Part shown: positions 33,712 through 43,576 of the stretch, piece after piece
Layout: each line of letters begins with the position of its first letter
Position numbering within the stretch: the first letter of the stretch is position 1
Origin: a beta proteobacterium AAP65
Lineage (GTDB): Bacteria > Pseudomonadota > Gammaproteobacteria > Burkholderiales > Burkholderiaceae_C
Direction: 5' to 3'
Assembly (NCBI GenBank): GCA_001295865.1
Contig: LJHW01000066.1
Location: 1 to 47,073 of the forward strand
DNA: 47,073 bases
Notes under the pieces: generated by a model
Told to the model about the DNA's origin: nothing
The model's database searches: none
Seen by the model: only the letters and a program-made list of their open reading frames with translations
Made by a program: the position numbers and the translations under genes

Positions 33712-36141
33712 ATGCCAGCTTCCGGGTCTGACAAACACGCTGCCGAAGACCCCGACGCCACCGTCGTGCGGCCGCGTGCGGGCAACACCGTCACGCGCAC
33801 GCAGGCGCTGCCTTCCCGCGCCGAGTTGGGGCCCGAGCCCAGCCTCGACCCCGACGCCACGGTGGTCAAGCCGCGCACGGTGACGCTGGACCCCGACGCC
33901 ACCGTCATCCTGCGCCCCGGCGCCGCGCCCGCGATGCGCCTGCCCGAGCCGCGCCGCCTGCCGCTGGCGCTGGCGCCCGGCTTCCGGCTGCACGAGTACC
34001 GCATCGAGCGTGTGCTGGGCCAGGGCGGCTTCGGCATCACCTACCTGGCCACCGACGTGCACCTGAACAGCCAGGTCGCGATCAAGGAGTACCTGCCGGA
34101 GGAGATTGCCTTCCGCACCGGCGACCGCAGCATCAGCCCCAACGCCACCCAGCACCGCGACCGCTACCGCGAGGGCTTGGAGAGTTTTCTGGTCGAGGCG
34201 CGCACGCTGGCCACTTTCCGCCACCCGGCCATCGTGCGCGTGGCGCGTTTTTTCGAGGCCCACCGCACCGCCTACATGGTGCTGGAGTACGAGCAGGGCC
34301 AGCCCTTCAAGACCTGGTGGCCCGAAAACCGCCACCTCGGCGAAGCCGGGCTGATCGAACTGTTGCTGCCGCTGCTGGACGGCCTGGCCGCGGTGCACGA
34401 GGCCGGCTTCCTGCACCGCGACATCAAGCCCGACAACATCCAGGTGCGCGCCGCCGACGGCCGCCTCGTGCTGCTGGATTTCGGCAGCGCGGGCCAGACC
34501 GTGGCGGTGGCCGGGCAGGGTGCCGTGGTGGTGACGCCGGGTTATGCGCCGCTGGAGCAGTACGGCTTCGGCCGCCAGGGCGCGTGGACCGACCTTTATG
34601 CGCTGGGCGCCACGCTCTACTGGGCCGTGACGGGCCACAAGCCGCCCGATGCCGAGCTGCGCACGGCCAACCCGCGCAGCTTCGTGCCGGCGGTGCAAGC
34701 CGGCTTGCAGGCCGCTGGCGGCGTGGTCTACGGCCAGGCTTTCCTGCAGGCCATCGACTGGGCCTTGACGGTGGAGGTGGCCGAGCGCCCGCAGAGCGTG
34801 GCCGCGCTGCGCCGCGCGCTGTGCACCGACCACGTGGCCAGCCTCGACCTGCAAGAGGCCTTGCGCGACGGCGACACCCAGCCCGACGAAGCCCACCGCC
34901 CGCTGCGCGAACGCCTGGGCGCGAGGTTGCGGCGCTTTGTCGACACGCTGCTGCACCCGCCCTCGTGGCCGTTGGCGCTGAAGATGACCTTGGCCATGGT
35001 GGCCACGGCGCTGCTGCCCATGGGCGTGACAGCCGTCTACAACCTGCGCGCCGCCCAAGACGCGCTGACGGCGGGTGAACTGCGTTTTGTCGAGCAGATC
35101 GCGCTGAGCTCGGCAGGGCGCATCTCGCAGTTCATCACCGACCACCGCCAGCTGGCACGCATGCTCGCCAGCGAGGGTGTGCTGCTGCAGGCGGTGGCGG
35201 CCGTGCCTGCCGCTTCGTCGCCCGCCGCACCGGCCCTGGCCGACAAGTTCAGCCGCTTCGTGCAAGCCAACCCCGACCTGGAGCGCGTGTGGCTGGCCGA
35301 TGGGCGCGGCGTGGTGCGGGCCAGCAGCGACACCGCGTTGCACGGCGCCGATGTCGCACAAGCGCCCTGGTTCCGCGAGGCCGTGCAAGGCCGCGCCCAC
35401 ACGGGCGACCTGGCCCTGGGCCGCGACGAGTATTTCCCGGGCCTGGTGCTGGCCCAGCCGGTGGCGGCGGCCGACGGCACGGTGGCCGGGGTGCTGGCGC
35501 TGCGTGTGCGCGGCAGCTCGCTGGCCACCATCGTGGACGAGGTGCGCAACGACGCTTCGCTCACGCCCTTCCTCATCGACCGCGACGGCGTGGTGCTGCA
35601 CCACCTGCAGGAAGACCTGGTCTACAGCAGCCTCGTGCCGCTGCCGCCCGAGCGCCAGGCGGCGCTGGCGGCCGAGCAGCGTTTCCGCCGCGAACGCATC
35701 GACAGCCTGAACGAAACCGCGCTGGCCGCCGCACTGGTGGGCGCGCAGCGCACCGGCCACGTGGCCTACCGCTCGGCCGTGCACGGGCGCGACGAGATCG
35801 CCGGCTACGCGCCCGTGGCCGCGCACGACTGGGTGGTGGGCGTGGCCAAGAGCCGCACCGATTTCGAAGCGCCGCTCAAGCCGTTGAACACCCAGCTGCT
35901 GTGGAGCGTGCTGTTGGTGGGCCTGCTCTTCACCGGGCTGGCGCTGCGTTTTGCGCGCAGCATCGTGCGCCCGGTGCGCGCGCTGACGCAGGCCGCCGCG
36001 GCGCTGAAAGAAGGCCAGTACGACGCCGCGGGCGTGGAAGTGAAACGCCGTGACGAGCTGGGCCAGCTCGGCCGCACCTTCAACGTGATGATCGACGTGC
36101 TGCGCCAGCGCGACCGCGAGCGCCGCCGCGAAGGTGGCTGA
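33712..36141 (+). CDS. Transmembrane Ser/Thr protein kinase with dCACHE-like sensor and C-terminal HAMP domain
   Basis: 809 aa from the ATG at 33712 (GAAGG upstream). Order: a disordered N-terminus with three DPDATV motifs (13-19, 47-53, 60-66); a eukaryotic-like kinase domain (about 95-370) with glycine loop GQGGFG 103-108, lysine K125 in VAIKEYLP, catalytic loop HRDIKPDN 235-242, DFG 256-258 and TPGYAP 275-280; a membrane helix (about 422-443); a periplasmic region resembling a double CACHE sensor (about 446-726, with the CACHE-like segments WLADGRGVVRASSD and FLIDRDGVVLHH); a second helix (728-745); and a HAMP domain (746-800) that ends the protein. All catalytic residues are present, so an active kinase is likely. 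HAMP normally feeds a following output domain, but here the only output domain precedes the first membrane helix. Targets and ligand are unknown. Confidence 0.92.
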   Translation: MPASGSDKHAAEDPDATVVRPRAGNTVTRTQALPSRAELGPEPSLDPDATVVKPRTVTLDPDATVILRPGAAPAMRLPEPRRLPLALAPGFRLHEYRIERVLGQGGFGITYLATDVHLNSQVAIKEYLPEEIAFRTGDRSISPNATQHRDRYREGLESFLVEARTLATFRHPAIVRVARFFEAHRTAYMVLEYEQGQPFKTWWPENRHLGEAGLIELLLPLLDGLAAVHEAGFLHRDIKPDNIQVRAADGRLVLLDFGSAGQTVAVAGQGAVVVTPGYAPLEQYGFGRQGAWTDLYALGATLYWAVTGHKPPDAELRTANPRSFVPAVQAGLQAAGGVVYGQAFLQAIDWALTVEVAERPQSVAALRRALCTDHVASLDLQEALRDGDTQPDEAHRPLRERLGARLRRFVDTLLHPPSWPLALKMTLAMVATALLPMGVTAVYNLRAAQDALTAGELRFVEQIALSSAGRISQFITDHRQLARMLASEGVLLQAVAAVPAASSPAAPALADKFSRFVQANPDLERVWLADGRGVVRASSDTALHGADVAQAPWFREAVQGRAHTGDLALGRDEYFPGLVLAQPVAAADGTVAGVLALRVRGSSLATIVDEVRNDASLTPFLIDRDGVVLHHLQEDLVYSSLVPLPPERQAALAAEQRFRRERIDSLNETALAAALVGAQRTGHVAYRSAVHGRDEIAGYAPVAAHDWVVGVAKSRTDFEAPLKPLNTQLLWSVLLVGLLFTGLALRFARSIVRPVRALTQAAAALKEGQYDAAGVEVKRRDELGQLGRTFNVMIDVLRQRDRERRREGG

Positions 36142-36162
36142 AAAGGGCCGAGCGGTGGCGGC

Positions 36163-36169
<7 letters not shown>
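36141..36169 (-). terminator. Possible Rho-independent terminator of the hybrid histidine kinase gene
   Basis: Reading leftwards, GGGC-mismatch-GAGC pairs with GCTC-mismatch-GCCC around a 7-base loop, followed by TTTT. The stem includes the stop codon of the histidine kinase (36163-36165). The T run is short, so confidence is moderate; it also lies just past the stop of the convergent Ser/Thr kinase gene. Confidence 0.45.
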
Positions 36170-38733
<2,564 letters not shown>

Positions 38734-38756
38734 GGTGTCCAGCGTTCAGCGCTGCC

Positions 38757-38762
38757 AATGTA
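38757..38762 (-). promoter_or_regulatory. Possible -10 element for the hybrid histidine kinase
   Basis: TACATT lies 23 bases upstream of the GTG, between the hutF stop and the kinase start. There is no clear -35 hexamer. The kinase may instead be read from the hut operon. Confidence 0.3.
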
Positions 38763-38780
38763 CCCGAGCCCCCGTGTCTT

Positions 38781-40157
38781 TCAGGCCGGCCAGAGGCCCT
38801 GCAGCGCACCCCGGCATCGCTCGGCCGCCTCGGGGGGCGCCGTGCGGCGGCGGCCAGCGCTGTAGACGGCCGCGAAGGGCCGCTGGGGCGACGCGAAGAC
38901 CGTGGCATCCAGCAGCCGTGCCGCGGGCAGGCCGGTGAGCGCGGCATCGGCGGTGTCCAGCACCAGGAAGTCGGCCCGCGCGCCGACCTGCAGGCCCCAT
39001 GTCGCCAGCCCGGCCGCGGCCGCGCCGCCGCCGCGCACGGCTTCAAAAAGACGCGCCGCGGTGGCGGGCTGCCGGCCTGGCGAGGCCGCCACGTTGCGCT
39101 GGCGCAGCACCAGGCGCTGGCCATATTCCAGCCAGCGCAGCTCTTCGGGCCAGGTGCGCGTGACCTGGCTGTCGCTGCCCAGGCTCAGCGGCACGCCGGC
39201 GGCCAGCCAGCGCGGCAGGTCGCACAGGCCGTCGCCGAGGTTGGCCTCGGTGCCGGGGCACAGCACCACGCCGGCGCCGCTGGCGGCCACGCCGTCGATC
39301 TCGGCCGGTGTGGTGTGTGTGGCGTGCACCAGCTGCCAGCGGGCGTCGAGCAGGCCTTGGTGCAGCAGCCAGGCGATGGGGCGGTGGCCGGTGTGGGCGA
39401 GGCAGTCATCGACCTCGGCCGTCTGCTCCGCCACGTGGATGTGCAGCGGGCCGGGGTCGCCCGCGTTCAGCGCGGCCAGTTCACGCAGCGACTCGGGCCG
39501 CACCGCGCGCAGCGAGTGCAGCGCCAGGCCGGCTGTCACCTGCGGCAGCGCCCAGCCGCGCACCTGTTCGCGCCAGCGCAGGACGGTGTTCAGGTCGGTG
39601 GCAAAACGGCGCTGGTCTTCGCGCAGTTGCGGCTGCGTGAAACCCGCGCGTTCGTACAGCACCGGCAGCAGCGTCAGGCCCATGCCGGTGGCCTGCGCGG
39701 CTTCGGCCAGGGCGCGGGCCATGGCCAGGTCGTGCCCGCCGTGCGCGCTGTAGGGTCGGCCGTCGGACGCGTGGTGCAGGTAGTGGAACTCGCAGGTGTG
39801 CGTGTAGCCGCCGGCCAGCAGCTCGGTGTAGAGGTGCTGCGCCACGTCGAACAACTGCTCGGGCGTGATGCGCAGCGCCACGCCGTACATGCGGTCGCGC
39901 CAGCTCCAGAAATCGTCGCGTTCGCTGTCGCGATGTTCGGCCAGGCCGATGAAGGCGCGCTGGAAGGCGTGGCTGTGGGCGTTGACGAGCGCCGGCAGCA
40001 CCGGGCCGGTCAGGCGCTCGGCATCGGGCGGGGCCGGTGTGCCGGGCTGCACCGCGGCCCAGTGGCCTTGGGCGTCGGCCTGCAGCAGCACGTCGGCCGC
40101 CCAGGCGCCATGGACCCAGGCCTGTTGCGCCCACCAGCGCCCGGATACCGGACTCAT
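38781..40157 (-). CDS. hutF: Formimidoylglutamate deiminase
   Basis: 458 aa from the ATG at 40157, overlapping the hutG stop (ATGA). An amidohydrolase-fold enzyme that converts N-formimidoyl-L-glutamate to N-formyl-L-glutamate plus ammonia. Metal-site segments: PALVNAHSHAFQRAF near residue 55, GGYTHTCEFHYLHHASDG, LHIHVAEQTAEVDDC and LVHATHTTPAEIDG, and the metal Asp in LSLGSDSQVTR. With HutG this gives the five-step histidine pathway of Pseudomonas rather than the one-step HutG formimidase route. Last of the hutCDIGF run. Confidence 0.96.
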   Translation of the reverse strand: MSPVSGRWWAQQAWVHGAWAADVLLQADAQGHWAAVQPGTPAPPDAERLTGPVLPALVNAHSHAFQRAFIGLAEHRDSERDDFWSWRDRMYGVALRITPEQLFDVAQHLYTELLAGGYTHTCEFHYLHHASDGRPYSAHGGHDLAMARALAEAAQATGMGLTLLPVLYERAGFTQPQLREDQRRFATDLNTVLRWREQVRGWALPQVTAGLALHSLRAVRPESLRELAALNAGDPGPLHIHVAEQTAEVDDCLAHTGHRPIAWLLHQGLLDARWQLVHATHTTPAEIDGVAASGAGVVLCPGTEANLGDGLCDLPRWLAAGVPLSLGSDSQVTRTWPEELRWLEYGQRLVLRQRNVAASPGRQPATAARLFEAVRGGGAAAAGLATWGLQVGARADFLVLDTADAALTGLPAARLLDATVFASPQRPFAAVYSAGRRRTAPPEAAERCRGALQGLWPA

Positions 40158-40951
40158 GGGCTCGGCCGCCAGGCGATCAGCGCCTGCACCAGCGCCTGCA
40201 GCAGCGGGCGCACCTCGGCGGCGCGGGCGTCGTTCCAGGCCGGCGGGGTTTCGTCCATGTAGGCGCGCCAGCACATCTCCAGCTGCACGGCGTGCACACC
40301 TGCGGCGGGGCGGCCGTGTTCACGCGTGATGTGGCCGCCCTTGAAGCGGCCGTCCATCACGTGGCTGTAGCGGTCTTGCGCCGCGAACACGGCCTGCACC
40401 TGCGCACGCAGTGAAGGCGCACAACTCGCGCCGTTCACCGTGCCGATGTTCATGTGCGGCAGCGTGCCCTCGAAGAGCCAGGGCAGCTCGCTCTTGATGC
40501 TGTGCGCGTCCAGCAGCACCGCGTGGCCGTGGGCAGCGCGCAGGCGCGCCAGCTCGTCTTGCAGCGCCTGGTGGTAGGGCTGCCAGTAGGCGAAGACACG
40601 CCGGCGCACCTCGGCCTCATCGGGCGCCTGGCTTTCCCGGTACAGCGGCTCGCCCGTGAAGTGGCGCGTGGGGCAGAGCTCGGTGTTGTTCTGGCCCGGG
40701 TACATGGGCCGGTTGTCGCTGGCGCGGTTCAGGTCGATGAGGTAGCGGCTGTGCACCGGCACCAGCACGCTGGCACCCATCGGCTCGGCGAAAGCGTAGA
40801 GCCGGTCGAGGAACCAGTCGGTGTCTTCGACCTGCAGCGCACGGTCGGTGTAACGCGCGCGCTGCTGCGGCGGGATCACCGTGCCCACGTGCGGCATGCT
40901 GATCAGCAGCGGCTGCGTGCCGCGGTGCAGGGTGTGGGTGGTGGTGCTCAT
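40154..40951 (-). CDS. hutG: N-formylglutamate deformylase
   Basis: 265 aa from the ATG at 40951, overlapping the hutI stop (ATGA). It hydrolyses N-formyl-L-glutamate to glutamate and formate, the last step of the pathway. Segments: LLISMPHVGTVIP at the N-terminus, VEDTDWFLDRLY, PVHSRYLIDLNRASDNRPMYPGQ (the first 20 residues are the conserved core), VLLDAHSIKSELPWLFEG with likely metal/catalytic Asp-His, and GGHITREHGRPAAGVHAVQLEMC. The zinc-dependent family is usually about 265-270 aa. Confidence 0.95.
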   Translation of the reverse strand: MSTTTHTLHRGTQPLLISMPHVGTVIPPQQRARYTDRALQVEDTDWFLDRLYAFAEPMGASVLVPVHSRYLIDLNRASDNRPMYPGQNNTELCPTRHFTGEPLYRESQAPDEAEVRRRVFAYWQPYHQALQDELARLRAAHGHAVLLDAHSIKSELPWLFEGTLPHMNIGTVNGASCAPSLRAQVQAVFAAQDRYSHVMDGRFKGGHITREHGRPAAGVHAVQLEMCWRAYMDETPPAWNDARAAEVRPLLQALVQALIAWRPSP

Positions 40952-42177
40952 GGGTGGATGATCTCGCGGCCGGCCTGCACCACGCGGCGGCAGGGGCGGT
41001 GGCCGAAGCGGTAGGCCAGTTCGCGCGGGTGCTCGGCGTCCCACACGGCGAAGTCGGCGCGAAGGCCGGTGGCCAGCACGCCGCGGTCGGGCAGGCCGAG
41101 GGCGCGTGCGGCGTTGACGGTGACGCCGCGCCAGGCTTCTTCCGGCGTCAGGCGGAAGAACGTGCAGGCCATGTTCAGCATCAGCAGCAGGCTCAGGCAG
41201 GGTGAACTGCCGGGGTTGTGGTCGGTGGCGATGGCCATCGGCACGCCGGCCTCGCGCAGCGCAGGCACGGGCGGCAGCTTCGTCTCGCGCAGGAAGTAGT
41301 AGGCGCCGGGCAGCAGCACCGCCACGGTGCCCGCCTGGGCCATGGCGGCGATGCCGGCGGGGCTGAGGTGCTCCAGGTGGTCGCAGCTCAAGGCGCCGTG
41401 GCGCGCGGCGAGGGCCGCACCGCCCTGGTCAGACAACTGCTCGGCGTGCAGCTTCACCGGCAGGCCCAGGGCACGCGCGGCCTGGAAGATGCGCTCGGTC
41501 TGTGCGGTGGTGAAGCCGATGGTGTCGCAGAAAGCGTCCACCGCGTCCACCAGGCCGGCGGCCTGCTGGCCGGCCAGCCAGGTGATGGCTGCATCGATGT
41601 AGTCGTCGGCGCGGCCGGTGTACTCCGGCGGCAGCGCGTGCGCTGCCAGCGAGGTCGTGCGCACGGTGAGCGGCAGCTCGCGGCCCAGGCGCCGCGCCAC
41701 GGCCAGGCAGCGCGCCTCGTCGCCTTGCGTGAGGCCATAGCCCGACTTGATCTCGAGGGTGGTGACGCCCTCGTCCATGAGCGTGCTGGCGCGGCCGGCG
41801 GCGGCCAGGAAGAGCGTTTCGTCGCTGGCCGCGCGTGTGGCCACCACGGTGCTGCGGATGCCACCGCCAGCGCGGGCGATGTCTTCGTAGCTCGCGCCCA
41901 GCAGCCGTTGTTCGAACTCGGCCGCGCGGTCGCCGCCGTAGACGAGGTGGGTGTGGGCGTCGATGAGGCCCGGCGTGACCAGCGCGCCCTGCAGGTCGTG
42001 TTCTTGCAGGCCGGGAGGAAGCTCCCGAGGCAGGCTGCTTTCGGGCCCTACCCAGCGCAGCGTACCGCCTTCGATCCACAGCGCCGCGTTTTCGATCCAG
42101 CCCCAGGGCACGCCCGGCTGGAAGCTGGCCAGGCGCGCGTGACGCCACAGCGTGCCGGGCGGTGCGGCGATATTCAT
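40948..42177 (-). CDS. hutI: Imidazolonepropionase
   Basis: 409 aa from the ATG at 42177, which overlaps the hutD stop (ATGA); the frame is open 12 codons further. It opens the imidazolone ring to give N-formimidoyl-L-glutamate. Amidohydrolase metal motif TPGLIDAHTHLVYGGDRAAEF, then EIKSGYGLT, KLHAEQLSDQGG, SCDHLEHLS and the metal Asp in AIATDHNPGSSP. Length is typical (about 405). Confidence 0.97.
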   Translation of the reverse strand: MNIAAPPGTLWRHARLASFQPGVPWGWIENAALWIEGGTLRWVGPESSLPRELPPGLQEHDLQGALVTPGLIDAHTHLVYGGDRAAEFEQRLLGASYEDIARAGGGIRSTVVATRAASDETLFLAAAGRASTLMDEGVTTLEIKSGYGLTQGDEARCLAVARRLGRELPLTVRTTSLAAHALPPEYTGRADDYIDAAITWLAGQQAAGLVDAVDAFCDTIGFTTAQTERIFQAARALGLPVKLHAEQLSDQGGAALAARHGALSCDHLEHLSPAGIAAMAQAGTVAVLLPGAYYFLRETKLPPVPALREAGVPMAIATDHNPGSSPCLSLLLMLNMACTFFRLTPEEAWRGVTVNAARALGLPDRGVLATGLRADFAVWDAEHPRELAYRFGHRPCRRVVQAGREIIHP

Positions 42178-42761
42178 CGTTCGAAGTGCGTCAGCGGTTC
42201 GAAGCCCAGCCACCAGCCGCTGTCATCGGCGCCTGCCAGCGTCCAGGGCCCGGTGTCGGCGCTGTCGCTCCACCACAGGCTGCCCGGCGGCAAGGGCTGT
42301 GCGGCGGCCTCACCGCACACCAGCGTGGCGCCCTTCAGCGTGAAGCAGGCCCGCAGCGGCGCGCGCGAGACCCAGGGCACCCCCGCCACCGCGCGGCCCA
42401 TCTCGGCGCGGCCGGCGTCTTGCCGCGCCATCAGGTTGAGGTCCAGCGTGGCGCCGGCCAGCAGCGTGCAGCCAGGCGCCAGCGCGCCGTCGAAGTGCAG
42501 CGGCGGGTTGTCGGGCGTGAGCACACGCGGGCCATCCGGGAAGCCGAGTTCCACGCCCGCGCCCTGCAGCACGCAGAACCAGCGCGCGATGCCAGGGTAG
42601 GCGCTGAAGGGGCCGCTGCGCGTGATCTCGGCCACGCTGATGCGCAGCTGCCAATCTGTCGGTGTCGAGGCTGGCGGCCACAGCAGCAGTTCACGCGTGA
42701 GCCCGCCGCCGTTTTTCCAGGGCAGGGCGGGCACCTCGGCCAGTGGCACCAGCGCCTTCAT
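42174..42761 (-). CDS. hutD: HutD/Ves-family cupin protein
   Basis: 195 aa from the ATG at 42761, overlapping the hutC stop (ATGA). The cupin-like HutD family begins with ALPWKNGGGLTRELLLWP and has the segments WQLRISVAEITRSGPFSAYPG and RWFCVLQGAGVELGF, followed by NPPLHFDGA. In Pseudomonas HutD has been proposed to limit hut operon activity, perhaps by binding a pathway intermediate such as formylglutamate. Its position right after hutC agrees with this. No enzymatic residues are assigned. Confidence 0.93.
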   Translation of the reverse strand: MKALVPLAEVPALPWKNGGGLTRELLLWPPASTPTDWQLRISVAEITRSGPFSAYPGIARWFCVLQGAGVELGFPDGPRVLTPDNPPLHFDGALAPGCTLLAGATLDLNLMARQDAGRAEMGRAVAGVPWVSRAPLRACFTLKGATLVCGEAAAQPLPPGSLWWSDSADTGPWTLAGADDSGWWLGFEPLTHFER

Positions 42762-43498
42762 GGCTGGAACTCGCCCTGCAGGCTGTAGAGCGCGCCCGGG
42801 TGCACCAGCCGCGCCAGCGTGATGGGCCCGCGGCGGCTGAAGGTGCGGCGCAGCATCACGAGACAGGGCGCGTCTTGCGCGATGCCGAGCAGCTGCGCCT
42901 CTTGCGCCGTGGCACGCGCCGCCTCCACCGTGTACTGCGCGCGCCACAGCGCGGTGTGCTGGAAGAGGTAGTGCGTGGGCGTGATGGCGCTGAAATCGGC
43001 CTGCAGGTAGCCGGGCGCTTCGGCCGGGTTGACGTAGCGGTCTTCGCACTGCAGCGGCCGGCCGTTCTCGAGATGCACGATGAGGGTGTGGAAGACCTCG
43101 GCCCCTGGCGCCACGCCCAGCTGTGCGGCCAGCGCTTCGGGCGCGGGCTCGGCCCGCTGCAGGTGCACCACGGCGCGGTGCACGTGGCCGCGCGCGACGA
43201 TCTCGTCGTGCAGGTCGTGGATGGTGAGCGTGCTGCTCACGCGGTGCAGCGGCGCGGCGAAGGTGCCCACGCCCTGGCTGCGCTGCACCAGGCCCTCGGC
43301 CTGCAGCTCGCGCAAGGCACGGTTCACCGTCATGCGGCTGACGCCGAACTCGGCCACCAGCTCGGCCTCGGAAGGCATCAGCGCGCCCGGCGGCCAGCGC
43401 CCGCTGGCCAGGCCGCTCTTCAGGTGCTGCTTCACCCGCGCATAGGGCGCGGCCGCGGCGGGGCTGGCGGTGCGGGGCTTGGTGGCGCTGGAAACCAT
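42758..43498 (-). CDS. hutC: GntR-family histidine-utilisation repressor
   Basis: 246 aa. A winged-helix domain (about 18-85, YARVKQHLKSGLASGRWPPG then LMPSEAELVAEFGVSRMTVNRALRELQAEGLVQR in two parts) is followed by a UTRA ligand domain (about 95-240, including VHLENGRPLQCEDRYVNPA and ITLARLVHPG). HutC represses hut genes until urocanate binds. The start ATG is six bases after TAGCAT, so its mRNA is probably leaderless. It is first in hutCDIGF and therefore autoregulated. Confidence 0.95.
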   Translation of the reverse strand: MVSSATKPRTASPAAAAPYARVKQHLKSGLASGRWPPGALMPSEAELVAEFGVSRMTVNRALRELQAEGLVQRSQGVGTFAAPLHRVSSTLTIHDLHDEIVARGHVHRAVVHLQRAEPAPEALAAQLGVAPGAEVFHTLIVHLENGRPLQCEDRYVNPAEAPGYLQADFSAITPTHYLFQHTALWRAQYTVEAARATAQEAQLLGIAQDAPCLVMLRRTFSRRGPITLARLVHPGALYSLQGEFQP

Positions 43499-43504
43499 CG
43501 CCGC

Positions 43505-43533
43505 ATGCTACTTGCCTAGGCTTGTCTAGACAA
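43505..43533 (-). promoter_or_regulatory. hutC promoter (probably leaderless)
   Basis: Reading leftwards: TTGTCT (43533-43528), a 17-base spacer, and TAGCAT (43510-43505). Six bases then precede the hutC ATG, so transcription should begin at or next to the start codon. The -35 hexamer lies inside the palindrome at 43521-43534. Confidence 0.7.
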
Positions 43534-43540
43534 GTACAGT
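43512..43540 (+). promoter_or_regulatory. hutU-hutH promoter
   Basis: TTGCCT (43512-43517), a 17-base spacer, TACAGT (43535-43540). The leader to the hutU ATG is about 30 bases. The whole spacer is occupied by the palindrome at 43521-43534, and the promoter overlaps the divergent hutC promoter on the same 30 bases. Confidence 0.7.
43521..43534. promoter_or_regulatory. Probable HutC operator
   Basis: CTTGTCTAGACAAG is a perfect 14-base palindrome. It covers the -35 hexamer of hutC and fills the spacer of the hutU promoter, so one bound HutC dimer could shut off both. GntR/HutC operators are palindromes of this size, often TTGTATA-like. A second, poorer copy with the GCCTAGGC core lies alongside at 43511-43524. 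Confidence 0.8.
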
Positions 43541-43576
43541 GCACCCACTTCCTGCCCTGGATCTGCGAGGCCCGCC

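Noticed and set aside
33610..35826. 738-codon leftward frame opposite the Ser/Thr kinase
   Set aside because: Antisense shadow; no recognisable domain, and the kinase motifs are on the forward strand.
43511..43524. Second HutC operator next to the first
   Set aside because: Only the GCCTAGGC core is symmetric; the outer bases do not match, so it is at most a weak half-site.
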